64,000 nucleotides of DNA from an uncultured Pseudomonadales bacterium (lineage in GTDB: Bacteria; Pseudomonadota; Gammaproteobacteria; Pseudomonadales; Azotimanducaceae). Under the pieces are notes generated by a model, which was not told where the DNA came from, did not search any database, and was given only the letters and a program-made list of their open reading frames with translations. Each line of letters begins with the position of its first letter. Within the stretch, counting starts at the first letter, position 1. The position numbers were made by a program, and so were the translations under genes. The DNA is taken from positions 4,102,522 through 4,166,521 of the forward strand of contig CATOTI010000002.1 of NCBI GenBank assembly GCA_951813295.1, in the 5' to 3' direction. Shown here piece by piece: positions 37,878-45,665 of this stretch.

Positions 37878-38063
37878 ATGACGACATCAAACAGTGAAAC
37901 AACTTATGCCGACAAAGAAGCTGCCCGTCGGCGAATCGAGGACGACGTCGAAGCGTTCTTGAGCCGCGGTGGACGAGTCGAGGTCGTCGCGTCGAATCGA
38001 CCGACCAAGTTCGATCATTCGTTTAACAACCGACGGAAGAAGCCCAAGCGTGGTTCCAAGTAG
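37878..38063 (+). CDS. Small SutA-like protein (putative RNA polymerase-associated)
   Basis: 61 residues; AAAGGGA lies 10 bases upstream of the ATG. The core ARRRIEDDVEAFLSRGGRVE resembles the central helix plus FLSRGGKV motif of Pseudomonas SutA, a small acidic RNA polymerase-binding protein active in slow growth. The tail is strongly basic (NNRRKKPKRGSK), unlike SutA, which is acidic. A terminator follows at 38141. Assignment rests on the short motif only. Confidence 0.6.
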   Translation: MTTSNSETTYADKEAARRRIEDDVEAFLSRGGRVEVVASNRPTKFDHSFNNRRKKPKRGSK

Positions 38064-38140
38064 CTTCGCTCTTTAGGCCGGGATCAGCGTGGTACGCGGA
38101 TGTGCGACCGTGTACAACTTGATCTGACGCTCAGGCTGCA

Positions 38141-38171
38141 CAACGCCCGGTTCGTCCGGGCGTTGTTGTTT
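38141..38171 (+). terminator. Rho-independent terminator after the SutA-like gene
   Basis: AACGCCCGG and CCGGGCGTT form a 9-bp stem with a TTCGT loop, followed by GTTGTTTCT. It ends 37 bases before the hydrolase start, so it isolates the LexA-box transcript from the hydrolase gene. Confidence 0.85.
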
Positions 38172-38208
38172 CTGGTACTTACAAACGGCGTAGCGGCGGG
38201 GAACAGGG

Positions 38209-38904
38209 ATGGCTGACGAACCTTTACGACCGCCGAGTCAGTGGTTGCAGTTCAACGAAATGGCCTCGGGCGTGGAATTCGCGGCCTGCGTGTCGGCGCT
38301 ACCGTGGCTGCGTCGCGTGTCGAAGCGTGGGCGGGGAGAAACCGTGCTCGTGCTCCCCGGCTTCATGGCCGACGATCGCTCGACCGCCCTCCTGCGTTCG
38401 TTCCTCCGGTCAATCGGCTATCGCGCGTTACCGTGGGAACGCGGAACGAACGATGGTCGGATGCTCGATCACCTGCCCGGATTGATCGACCGCGTTGCGG
38501 AGCTCCAATCGGCGGATGGCCAACGGGTGAGGCTGATCGGCTGGAGCCGCGGCGGAATCCTCGCGCGTGAGATCGCTCGGGATCGTCCGACGCTAGTCGA
38601 TCGAGTAATCACCCTCGCGACGCCGGTCAAAGGCGGTGTCGACGCTACGTCGATTGGCGCGCTCGTCGAGCGTGAGGTCGGCTTGGACCGGAAAGCGATG
38701 GCCGAGCAGATGCGCGTGCGTAATCGGATCCCGATCGAAGTCCCGATCACCGCCCTCTATACGAAACGCGACGGCGTGGTGGCGTGGCAGGCATGCATCG
38801 ATGAGTCGAATCCGAAGGTCACTCACCACGAAGTCGTCGCGACGCATACCGGCATCGGCTTCAACCCGCGGGCGTTTCGCATTGTCGCCGATGCGTTGGC
38901 GTAG
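38209..38904 (+). CDS. Alpha/beta hydrolase
   Basis: 231 residues. ETVLVLPGFMADDRSTALLRS is the oxyanion strand-turn, IGWSRGGILAREIA the nucleophile elbow (GxSxG), and the acid/His positions fit TKRDGVVAW and VATHTGIGFN. The arrangement resembles lipase class-2 or esterase-like proteins. It lies convergent to the wax-ester synthase, which is suggestive of lipid metabolism but not proof. Confidence 0.82.
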   Translation: MADEPLRPPSQWLQFNEMASGVEFAACVSALPWLRRVSKRGRGETVLVLPGFMADDRSTALLRSFLRSIGYRALPWERGTNDGRMLDHLPGLIDRVAELQSADGQRVRLIGWSRGGILAREIARDRPTLVDRVITLATPVKGGVDATSIGALVEREVGLDRKAMAEQMRVRNRIPIEVPITALYTKRDGVVAWQACIDESNPKVTHHEVVATHTGIGFNPRAFRIVADALA

Positions 38905-38971
38905 CCGCTAAACGCGCCCGAGGAGATCCCCTACACGATTGAGGGGGGTAACCGTGTGGGGGGTGTCCTCC

Positions 38972-40408
38972 TCAGGCGGCGACCGGTGTTTGTGCGGGCG
39001 CGTGCCATTCATCGGTCGACACGCCGAAAACGCGCTGCACGAGTTCTTCAGCGACGACTTCGAAGATATCTCGGAGCGTCGTGATGTCGGGGATGAGTTT
39101 TTTCGCGGCAGTGAGACCGAGGTCGAGACGGTCGACGTAGCTCGCCACGGTGACGTTCAAGCCGGCGCCATGTGCAACGATCGATAACGGCGTCGACCCG
39201 GTGACCTCTGCGCCGGCCAGGAAAAGCGTCTGCCGCGGCCCGGGCACATTCGATACCACCAGGTTGGTCGGTGTGCGCGGACTCCAGTCCGCCATCTGCG
39301 AGAGCTGCGGCGAAGCGCTGAGGGCCTGCCATTGCGCGGGAAGAAACGGCGCGCCGAAGTCGATGGCGGCGCGACTATCGACGGCTTTCAGGCGCTCTTT
39401 GGCAGCAAGTGACGAGGCACGGATCGCGCGCATCCGTTCGACGAGGTCCTCAGTGTCGCTCTCGAGCGAGACGGTCATCATCGTCACTTGATTGTTCATC
39501 TCGCGATCACCGCGGCGACGCAGCGACACGGGGCATCCGGCGAGGAGGCTCTCGTCAACCGAGGCCTTCTGTTGGGCGCAATACCGGTTCAGCGCTTCGG
39601 AGGTAATGGCGAGCACGACGTCGTTCAGCTTCGCGCCGACTTCACGTCCTACGGCTTTCAACAACGGAAGAGAGAAGTGGGCGCCTGCAATACCGCGTTG
39701 GGCGTTGATCGAGCCGTTCCATGGCGCTTTGGGGGCACTGGTCGCGAAATCCGCTGCGTCACGCGTTTCGCGTGCTTGTCGCTGCTTCGTCGCCGAGATC
39801 TGTTCGGGCCAACGTAAAGCGGCTTGCATCTGGTAGCGGCCGAGGTTCTGCCACGCGTGGCGCATCAGATCGCTTGTGGAGTGCGTCTCGGCATCCCAGA
39901 AATCCTGCGGTACCGGTGCGACATCGGCGGGCTCGGGGCTCCGGTCGGCAAGGGTCTCATTAGCAGCGACGCTCGCCATCCCGTCGAGGCAGGCGTGATG
40001 GGTTTTCGACAACACCACCGTCTCGCCGCTCGCGAGGCCGTCGATGACGTACATCTGCCAGAGTGGTTTGCGCCGGTCGAGTCGTGGTTCGTAGAGCTCG
40101 CTGCAGATCTTCTCGAGGTCGGCTCGAGATGCGCCCTCGAGGCTGACGTGGTGCAGATGGTTGTCGATGTCGAACGTCGTATCGCGCACCCACACCGGGT
40201 GGTCGATGTTGCCGGGCATGAATTGCAGGCGTTCGGTCAGATAGGGGAGCAAATGGACTCGACTGATCAACTGTTGGCGCAGATCGGAAAAGAAACTCGT
40301 GCGCTTGTTCGGATCGACGTCGAGGTACTGAATCGAGCCGATATGTTGTGGTGCGTCGATGGTTTCGTTGTAGAGAAAACTCGCGTCGATACCGCTCAGC
40401 TTCTTCAT
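38972..40408 (-). CDS. Wax ester synthase/diacylglycerol acyltransferase (WS/DGAT)
   Basis: 478 residues; the ATG at 40408 has GAGGAG just upstream. MKKLSGIDASFLYNET is the typical opening, and the active-site HHxxxDG is HHACLDG in VLSKTHHACLDGMASV. Downstream NDVVLAI, PVSLRRRGDREMNNQV and NVPGPRQTLFLAGAEV are family signatures. It esterifies fatty alcohols or diacylglycerol with acyl-CoA to make storage lipid at the membrane. The phaR/phasin genes next to it make this a storage-carbon block. Confidence 0.95.
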   Translation of the reverse strand: MKKLSGIDASFLYNETIDAPQHIGSIQYLDVDPNKRTSFFSDLRQQLISRVHLLPYLTERLQFMPGNIDHPVWVRDTTFDIDNHLHHVSLEGASRADLEKICSELYEPRLDRRKPLWQMYVIDGLASGETVVLSKTHHACLDGMASVAANETLADRSPEPADVAPVPQDFWDAETHSTSDLMRHAWQNLGRYQMQAALRWPEQISATKQRQARETRDAADFATSAPKAPWNGSINAQRGIAGAHFSLPLLKAVGREVGAKLNDVVLAITSEALNRYCAQQKASVDESLLAGCPVSLRRRGDREMNNQVTMMTVSLESDTEDLVERMRAIRASSLAAKERLKAVDSRAAIDFGAPFLPAQWQALSASPQLSQMADWSPRTPTNLVVSNVPGPRQTLFLAGAEVTGSTPLSIVAHGAGLNVTVASYVDRLDLGLTAAKKLIPDITTLRDIFEVVAEELVQRVFGVSTDEWHAPAQTPVAA

Positions 40409-40653
40409 GGGCTCCTCGCAGAAAACGGGTGAAGTACATCCAGGGAAGGCAAGGCTCGTGCCAGATAGGTAGCGGGGCGCGAGCGCTACGTATCTTCGCG
40501 ATGCGGCGTGACTTTTTGATGAAATGCGGCTCGTGGACGACCGACGTCGTCGCAAGGGCGCGCTAAAGCGGGGCGTCAGGCGCCGTTTTGCCCCTGAACG
40601 GTGCGGTGAGAGTCGTGCGTGTCGTCACCGTCGGAGGCCGCGACGATGCCGAT

Positions 40654-41115
40654 CTATTGATCGTTCTCCTGGCGCCGATTCGCGCGCTCGAAGGCTTCCA
40701 TCATCGCGTTGAACGGATTGGCGGCTTGCAGGCGGCGCATCTGCGATTGGTACTGCGACTGATATTCGAGGAACGACAGCAGGCTCTGTTCGAGGAATCG
40801 TGACGCCACGGCGCCGAAGGCGTCGCCATAGAGGCGAATCAACTGTTCGATGACACGATTGGTCAGAATCGGCTCGTTCCGCCCGACTTCCTGCTCCGTC
40901 AGGATCTGGAGTAGCACGCTGCGCGTGATGTCTTGTTCGTCGCGGGAATCGACGACCTGGATGGATTCACCTTCCAGGATCACCTGTCGGACATCGTCGA
41001 CTGTGACGTACTTGCTGGCGTCGAGATCGTAGAGCCGACGGTTGGGGTACTTCTTGAATTCGCGCATGGCTGCCGATCTTCGCTTGCCGGCGAGCCGGTC
41101 GTCAACGTTTTGCAT
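40654..41115 (-). CDS. phaR: Polyhydroxyalkanoate synthesis repressor PhaR
   Basis: 153 residues from the ATG at 41115 (GGGAG 9 bases upstream); an internal ATG at 41067 has no site. MREFKKYPNRRLYDLDASKYVTVDDVR is the conserved PHB/PHA accumulation regulator DNA-binding domain, and LLQILTEQEV ... SLLSFLEYQSQYQSQM is the C-terminal PHA-binding part. It represses phasin genes until polymer granules titrate it away. Its own start overlaps TTGCATTGCACAA, similar to the operator ahead of phasin, so it probably autoregulates. Confidence 0.95.
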   Translation of the reverse strand: MQNVDDRLAGKRRSAAMREFKKYPNRRLYDLDASKYVTVDDVRQVILEGESIQVVDSRDEQDITRSVLLQILTEQEVGRNEPILTNRVIEQLIRLYGDAFGAVASRFLEQSLLSFLEYQSQYQSQMRRLQAANPFNAMMEAFERANRRQENDQ

Positions 41116-41199
41116 TGCACAAGCTCCCGTCGATACACCACGCGTTAGCTTTGCCGCTCAATCTCTCGGTCTAATGTTCTTCATGCCATTGCATTGTCG

Positions 41200-41245
41200 A
41201 ATGTTGCAGTGCACAATTTTACCGTCTGTTGTGCGCTGCAACATT
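41200..41245. promoter_or_regulatory. Long inverted-repeat operator between phaR and phasin, probable PhaR site
   Basis: The 17-base arms AATGTTGCAGTGCACAA (41200-41216) and its reverse complement with one mismatch (41229-41245) are separated by 12 bases. Both are built from TGCAG/GCACA steps, as expected for PhaR operators. A related TTGCATTGCACAA overlaps the phaR start at 41108-41120. The repeats lie 50-95 bases ahead of phasin, where repression would block its promoter. Confidence 0.75.
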
Positions 41246-41294
41246 TACCTCTGGACCAGCGCCATTGAATTAACCACTTGAGGAGTTGATCGAA

Positions 41295-41642
41295 ATGAAC
41301 GTTTTGGAGCGCCAAGCCAAGCTTTTCCGTGACCTCACCGAACTACAGGTGACGACGAGCCGATCGTTGTCGGATCTCGACGCGAATGCCGTGAAGCAGT
41401 ACTTCGAGCTGAACGAAGGTTTTGCGCAGCGTTTACCGAGCGGCGCCGATTTCAGCGCCTGGTCGGAGCTTTCGCGCGAGTACGGCGAAGCGCTGTGGTC
41501 GAGCTACAGCGAACTCATGCAAGCACGCGGTGAGATCGTCCGCGAAGCGATCGACAAGTCGAACGCGGTTTACCGTTCGGTATTCGAGAGCGAAGAAGAA
41601 GTGCCGGGCACATCGGTAGTCGCGCCCGTCGCCGCCGCCTGA
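41295..41642 (+). CDS. Phasin (PHA granule-associated protein)
   Basis: 115 residues from the ATG at 41295 with GAGGAG upstream. MNVLERQAKLFRDLTELQVTT begins an amphipathic helix, followed by YFELNEGFAQRLPSGADFSAWSELS and a long helix to EAIDKSNAVYRSVFE, with an Ala/Val-rich tail. Phasins coat polyhydroxyalkanoate granules. Direct control by the neighbouring PhaR through the 41200-41245 operator is very likely. Confidence 0.85.
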   Translation: MNVLERQAKLFRDLTELQVTTSRSLSDLDANAVKQYFELNEGFAQRLPSGADFSAWSELSREYGEALWSSYSELMQARGEIVREAIDKSNAVYRSVFESEEEVPGTSVVAPVAAA

Positions 41643-41710
41643 ACCTTTCCGAAATGGGCGCGTGTGTTCGCGCTGAGGGACGAAAACCTTCGCTAGAGGA
41701 GTTGAAAAGT

Positions 41711-42508
41711 ATGAGTGGAACCACTCTCATCACGGGCGCATCGTCCGGTATCGGCGCCGCGCTCGCCCGTCAGTTCGCCGCGAGGGGCTTTGATCTCGTG
41801 CTGACGGCGCGTCGCGAATCGCGTCTCGAACGGCTGGCCGAGGAACTGGCTTCCCAATACGGCCGGCAGGTCGACATCGTCGGCGCGGACCTCGCCGCCA
41901 GCAGCGGCGTCGCGACAGTGCTTCGCGCGGTCGAGACCATCGGTCGTCCAATCGAGGTGCTCGTCAACAACGCCGGTGCCGCCGCGACGGGCGCGTTCAG
42001 CGAAACTGATACGGAAACCGCGTCCGATATCGTCAACGTCAACGTACGCGCACTCACCGAACTCACGAGCGGCCTGCTGCCGGGCATGATCGAGCGCGCC
42101 TCGGGGCGCATCTTGAATGTCGCCTCGGTCGTCTCGTTCGCCGCCGTACCCGGCATGGCGATCTACAGCGCATCGAAAGCCTACGTCCTCGCGTTATCCG
42201 AGGCGTTGTCCGAAGAACTCAAGGGCACGGGCGTCACCGTCACGGCCCTGTGTCCCGGGCTCACGCAGACCGAGATGGTCGGTTCGCTCGACGCCAACGG
42301 CATGCCGCCGTTCGCCATGGCAAGTGCCGAATCCGTCGCCCGCGCCGGCTACGATGCCTGCATGCAAGGCCGCGCGATCGAGGTACCGGGCGTGATGAAC
42401 CAGGCTTTCGTTTCCTGGCTCGAAGCCAACCCCCGATGGTTCCTGCGGAACCTCTCGGGCGCTGCCGCGCGGTTTACGGCGCCGTTCCGGCGAATCGTAG
42501 GCGGGTGA
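41711..42508 (+). CDS. Classical short-chain dehydrogenase/reductase
   Basis: 265 residues; GAGGAG lies 8 bases before the ATG. All canonical SDR motifs are present: TLITGASSGIGAALARQFA, VLVNNAGAAATG, SVVSFAAVPGMAIYSASKAY (Ser, Tyr, Lys) and LCPGLTQTEM. The C-terminal 30 residues (WFLRNLSGAAARFTAPFRR) form an amphipathic helix that may anchor it to lipid. It follows phasin by 68 bases. It ends where repeat copy B begins. Confidence 0.9.
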   Translation: MSGTTLITGASSGIGAALARQFAARGFDLVLTARRESRLERLAEELASQYGRQVDIVGADLAASSGVATVLRAVETIGRPIEVLVNNAGAAATGAFSETDTETASDIVNVNVRALTELTSGLLPGMIERASGRILNVASVVSFAAVPGMAIYSASKAYVLALSEALSEELKGTGVTVTALCPGLTQTEMVGSLDANGMPPFAMASAESVARAGYDACMQGRAIEVPGVMNQAFVSWLEANPRWFLRNLSGAAARFTAPFRRIVGG

Positions 42509-43024
42509 GCTAGAACACTAGCTCGGGTGATCTGGAAAGTGTCGATCGGGCGAGCTGGAAACCGTCGATCCGGCCGCAGTTTGAGACTGCAATATCGTGG
42601 CTCTTTCTTCTAGGGGGGACCCTCCGGGTCCCCCCTAGGACCCCCCTGCGTCGCGGCGAAGCCGCGCCGGGCTCGAGGTCATCGATTTCGCTGATTGGGG
42701 TTTGCCGGCTTTAGAACTAATTTGCCCTTAGGAAGATCGTATCGAACCGATCAGCCTGCGAATCCTTTCCAGGATATCGAGCGAAGGAAATCGCAGGATC
42801 CTGCAAAACCCGACTAAACGACTTTGCGAATCGCGCCCGATATCGAACGACGCCTTCCGGCGAACACGCCGACCCCGGGGCCCCGGCGCGCTTCGCGCGC
42901 CAGGGGGGAATCACCTGCGGTGATTCCGCGCCGCACTGGGCGCGCGGCGAGATTCCCCAATCCGCCAACTCAGACTCAGCGCCGATCCGGCGGGGGCGTG
43001 GGGGCGGAGCCCCCACAAGAAAGA
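42509..43024 (+). repeat. Dispersed structured repeat, copy B (left part)
   Basis: It closely matches copy A from the first 23-base units (42536, 42559) through the perfect 11-bp stem (42612-42636), the CGCGGC-GAA-GCCGCG hairpin and the GGGGGCGGAGCCCCCACAAG block. In the variable zone copy A has CAGTTTTG/CAAAAACTG and GAGCCGC/GCGGCTC hairpins, while this copy has GAATCACC-TGC-GGTGATTC. The sequence changes but the pairing is kept. It is cut at 43024 by the IS110-family element and resumes at 44377. Like copy A it lies between convergent genes. Confidence 0.9.
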
Positions 43025-43079
43025 TGTATGGGCCACCCCATCGTTGCAACAGTCATTGGCGACTTTGGCAATCAGTCGG

Positions 43080-43210
43080 TCTGCACAAATGTATCCGGCC
43101 TGTTAATGGGCTATTTCACGCCCTGGCCTGAGTGGGATCCGCGGCTCGTCGGCTCAATTAGCAAGGCGGGTTCGTAGACCCCTTTTTCTTGCCCGAGCTT
43201 CGACGAAGCT
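43080..43210 (-). ncRNA. Bridge/seeker RNA of the IS1111-like element
   Basis: On the minus strand, 3' of the transposase, a target loop (43200-43151) has outer stem GCTC/GAGC and inner hairpin GGGT-CTACGA-ACCC. Between them are GGCAAGAAAAAG on the 5' side and CTTGCTAATT on the 3' side. CAAGAAA equals the left flank of the insertion, and CTTGCT is the complement of the right flank AGCAAG. Next comes a donor loop (about 43115-43085) with CCCATTA, equal to the right end of the IS, and ATACAT, complement of its left end ATGTAT. All four guides therefore pair with the 3' halves of the target and donor strands, the geometry known for bridge RNAs. RNA ends are not determined. Confidence 0.75.
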
Positions 43211-43282
43211 GGATCGACTGATGAAGCCTGCCGCTAACGAGATGCCCGATGGGCAACCAAAATCCGTTCCCTACAACTGCCG

Positions 43283-44308
43283 CTACGCGCGCCCTGGATC
43301 GTACTCCTCACCACTGCGCAGGACTGCCCATGACAGGCGCGCCAGTTTGTTCGCTAACGCCGTGATGATCACGTTCGGGTGCAAGCCCCGCGCCTCAAGG
43401 TCATTCAGCCAAACACCTAGGCGGTGATCCTCCCGGCACAGGTTGTAGTAGCAGCTGCGCGCGCCGTGTATCAGCAGACTCCGAACGTAGCGGTTGCCGC
43501 GTTTGCTGATCCCCAGCAATCGCGTCCGGCCGCCTGTCGAGTGTTGCCGTGGCACCACCCCGAGCCACGCCGATACATCTCGGGCGCGTGTGAACTGCTC
43601 ACCCTTGCCGATCGCCGCCACCAACGCCGTCGATGTCAGCGTGCCAATGCCCGGAATCGTCTGCAGACGCCGGCAGTCATCGCGCTCTCGCGCGATCTGC
43701 TCGATCTCCCGGGTAATCGTGCGAACTTCATCATCTAAGTAACGCCACTGTCGTTGCAGTAATCCCAAAAGCGCGCGTAGACGCCGCGACAATGTGCTCT
43801 CGTCGTCCGCCAGTATCGTCGGTAAGGCCTTCGACAACGCTGTCGGACTCGTGCGCACCGTGATACCTCGCTCCAACAGAAACGCTCGGATCTCGTTGAT
43901 GACGCTTGTGCGCGTCTTCATGAGCTGCTGACGGACGCGGTGCAGGGCTTGCTGATCGTGTTGCTCGATCGTCTTGATCGGCACATATCGCATGGTCGGG
44001 CGCCGCACCGCCTCCGCAATCGCCAAGGCGTCGTTGAAGTCGTTCTTGTTGGTCTTCACGTACGGCTTGACGAAGTGCGCTGCCATCAATCGAACGTCAT
44101 GACCGTCGCGTTCAAACTGCCGCGCCAGGTGTTGTGAACCAGCGCACGCTTCCATGCCGATCACACATCGGCTGTGAGTGGCGACAAACTCAGCAAGCTT
44201 CGCTCGGCTGAACTGCTGCCGGAACACCGGCTTACCCGTGTGCGTCGTACCGACCACGTGGAAGGTGCTCTTGCCGACATCGATACCTAGGGTCACGATC
44301 TGCGTCAT
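43283..44308 (-). CDS. IS110-family DEDD transposase (IS1111-like)
   Basis: 341 residues from the ATG at 44308, which has GAGGAG upstream. The RuvC-like N-terminal domain has VTLGIDVGKSTFHVVG (first Asp), CVIGMEACAGSQHLARQF (Glu) and KTNKNDFNDALAIAEA (last two Asp). The C-terminal Tnp_20 domain has LQTIPGIGTLTSTALVAAIG and RDVSAWLGVVPRQHSTGGRTRLLGISKRGNRYVR, containing the conserved serine region. It catalyses RNA-guided excision and insertion with the adjacent guide RNA. The frame is intact, so the element may be active. Confidence 0.95.
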   Translation of the reverse strand: MTQIVTLGIDVGKSTFHVVGTTHTGKPVFRQQFSRAKLAEFVATHSRCVIGMEACAGSQHLARQFERDGHDVRLMAAHFVKPYVKTNKNDFNDALAIAEAVRRPTMRYVPIKTIEQHDQQALHRVRQQLMKTRTSVINEIRAFLLERGITVRTSPTALSKALPTILADDESTLSRRLRALLGLLQRQWRYLDDEVRTITREIEQIARERDDCRRLQTIPGIGTLTSTALVAAIGKGEQFTRARDVSAWLGVVPRQHSTGGRTRLLGISKRGNRYVRSLLIHGARSCYYNLCREDHRLGVWLNDLEARGLHPNVIITALANKLARLSWAVLRSGEEYDPGRA

Positions 44309-44376
44309 GGGATGGTCTCCTCGAGGGAACGTCGTGTGGGGACACTGATTGTCCACTCGGGGTGGACCATCCCATT

Positions 44377-44556
44377 AGCAAGCTGCAATCCAGCCTACTC
44401 CTCCGGTCAGTCAACGCTTCCCAGCCTTCGAATCAGCGCTTTCCAGATCATCGAACTCCACGTTTTCCGCATAACCGACCCGAAATCCCGACCGCCGCCA
44501 AATTCCACTCCCCGGCGCCGCGGGAGATCCACCCCGCAGCGCCGGCTTCCCAGCAC
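44377..44556 (+). repeat. Dispersed structured repeat, copy B (right part)
   Basis: It starts AGCAAGCTGCAATCCAGCCT as in copy A at 905-924, then runs through inverted 22-23-base units (AACGCTTCCCAG, GCGCTTTCCAG, ACGTTTTCC) facing those at the left end. It stops at the TAG (complement, 44557) of the downstream minus-strand gene. Confidence 0.85.
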
Positions 44557-45006
44557 CTATTCGCTCTTCCCATCCTCATCCGGCCGGTCAGCATCCCCAC
44601 CCCGATACATCTCGTAAGCCGACTTCCCTTCACGCTGCCAGTAATCCCGAAACTCTTCCGCTTCGAAGTCTTCGCTCGCGTCGTCGCCGCCCTCATCCGC
44701 GTCGTCTTTCGATCGGCGTCGATTCTTACCAAACCGCTTCGAGCGCTTTTTGCCTTTCGAGGTGCTGCTGCTCGAGGTGCCGAAACCGAACAACAGTTTC
44801 GCCAGGATGAAGACGCCGACGGCTTGCCAGAAGGTGATGGGGACGGTCTCGAACATGGCGGTGATGGTCGAGTTCCACAGGAACTGGACGAAGATCCCGA
44901 GCAGGAGGCCAATCAGCACGGCCGCGCCGACGCCGATGACGATCCAGAAGATGACCTGCTGGGCTTTGTTGAGTGAGTTGTCGTTTGAGAATCTCGTCGG
45001 GTTCAT
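44557..45006 (-). CDS. Membrane protein cotranscribed with an ECF sigma factor
   Basis: 149 residues. One or two transmembrane segments (residues 17-45, VIFWIVIGVGAAVLIGLLLG, and 57-75, TFWQAVGVFILAKLLFGFG) are followed by a basic stretch (SKGKKRSKRFGKNRRRSK) and an acidic tail. It follows the ECF sigma gene by 27 bases. It does not show the zinc anti-sigma motif, so I call it a hypothetical membrane partner, possibly a sigma regulator. It ends at repeat copy B. Confidence 0.8.
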   Translation of the reverse strand: MNPTRFSNDNSLNKAQQVIFWIVIGVGAAVLIGLLLGIFVQFLWNSTITAMFETVPITFWQAVGVFILAKLLFGFGTSSSSTSKGKKRSKRFGKNRRRSKDDADEGGDDASEDFEAEEFRDYWQREGKSAYEMYRGGDADRPDEDGKSE

Positions 45007-45033
45007 GACGTTCTCCTTGGTCGTGATCGGGTT

Positions 45034-45537
45034 CTAGCCGATCAGTTTTTTGAGCTTCTTGAGTGCGCGTGATTTGTGCGAGAGCAGCGTGCCGATCGGC
45101 ATGCCGCGTTCGCCTGCCAGGGTCTTGAACGAGATGCCTTCGAATTCGTGTGCGATCAGCACGTCGCGTTCGATATCGCTTAAGGCATCGAGGGCATGAA
45201 ACAGTGCCTGGCGTCCTTCGCCGGATTGCACGGCATCGAGGGGGGAAGGCGAGCGATCGGGTAGATCGACGCCCGGATCCTCGGATCCGATGCTGATCGG
45301 GACGGTCGATCGTCGGGTTCGGACGTGGTCGATCACGCGGTTGCGTAATGCACGAAAGACGTAGGCCGCAAGCGCCTCGGGCGTCGTGGCGTCGTCTCGT
45401 TCGAAGAGTTTGACCAACACGTCGTGAACGACGTCTTCCGGTTCGATCTCGTCGCCTTCGTGGAGGATTGAACGCGCATAGTTGACGAAGCGGGCCCGCT
45501 CTTCGGTGAGAAAACTGATGAGTCGGCCGTTCGTCAT
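45034..45537 (-). CDS. ECF-type RNA polymerase sigma factor
   Basis: 167 residues; GGAGGT lies 5 bases upstream of the ATG. Region 2 is EPEDVVHDVLVKLFER and YVFRALRNRVIDHVRTRR; region 4 is HALDALSDIERDVLIAHEFEGISFKTLAGERGMPIGTLLSHKSRALKKLKKL, a clear helix-turn-helix. The gene is divergent from the SDR at 45666. The adjacent membrane protein is its probable regulator or target. Confidence 0.9.
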   Translation of the reverse strand: MTNGRLISFLTEERARFVNYARSILHEGDEIEPEDVVHDVLVKLFERDDATTPEALAAYVFRALRNRVIDHVRTRRSTVPISIGSEDPGVDLPDRSPSPLDAVQSGEGRQALFHALDALSDIERDVLIAHEFEGISFKTLAGERGMPIGTLLSHKSRALKKLKKLIG

Positions 45538-45665
45538 GGAATACCTCCGACCTTCAGGACGAACGAGCCCGGGTTTTATTGCACGGGATGATTCGCTCGG
45601 GCCGCGCCTTGCACATTGTGCGAGAAGCGGGATGCTTGACCCTCGCTTGTTGTAGAGGAGTCGTC

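Larger units (their letters stand above)
43025..44376 (-). mobile_element. IS110-family element, IS1111-like, 1352 bp
   Basis: Boundaries come from comparison with the intact site at about 895-914. Copy B has CACAAGAAAG then TGTATGGG on the left, and CCCATT then AGCAAGCTGC on the right, so at most one base is duplicated, as expected for IS110. Subterminal inverted repeats of 12 bases with one mismatch lie at 43028-43039 (ATGGGCCACCCC) and 44359-44370 (GGGGTGGACCAT). The longer non-coding end (258 bases) is downstream of the transposase, which with the subterminal repeats points to the IS1111 subgroup. Confidence 0.92.

Noticed and set aside
37565..37897. 110-codon frame MTNEPGCRHD
   Set aside because: Charged low-complexity composition, no good ribosome site, and it overlaps the start of the SutA-like gene in another frame.
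38905..38971. Bidirectional terminator between the hydrolase and WS/DGAT genes
   Set aside because: GAGGAG/CTCCTC and CCCCT/AGGGG pairings are possible but loops are long and no U-tract is present; not secure enough to list.
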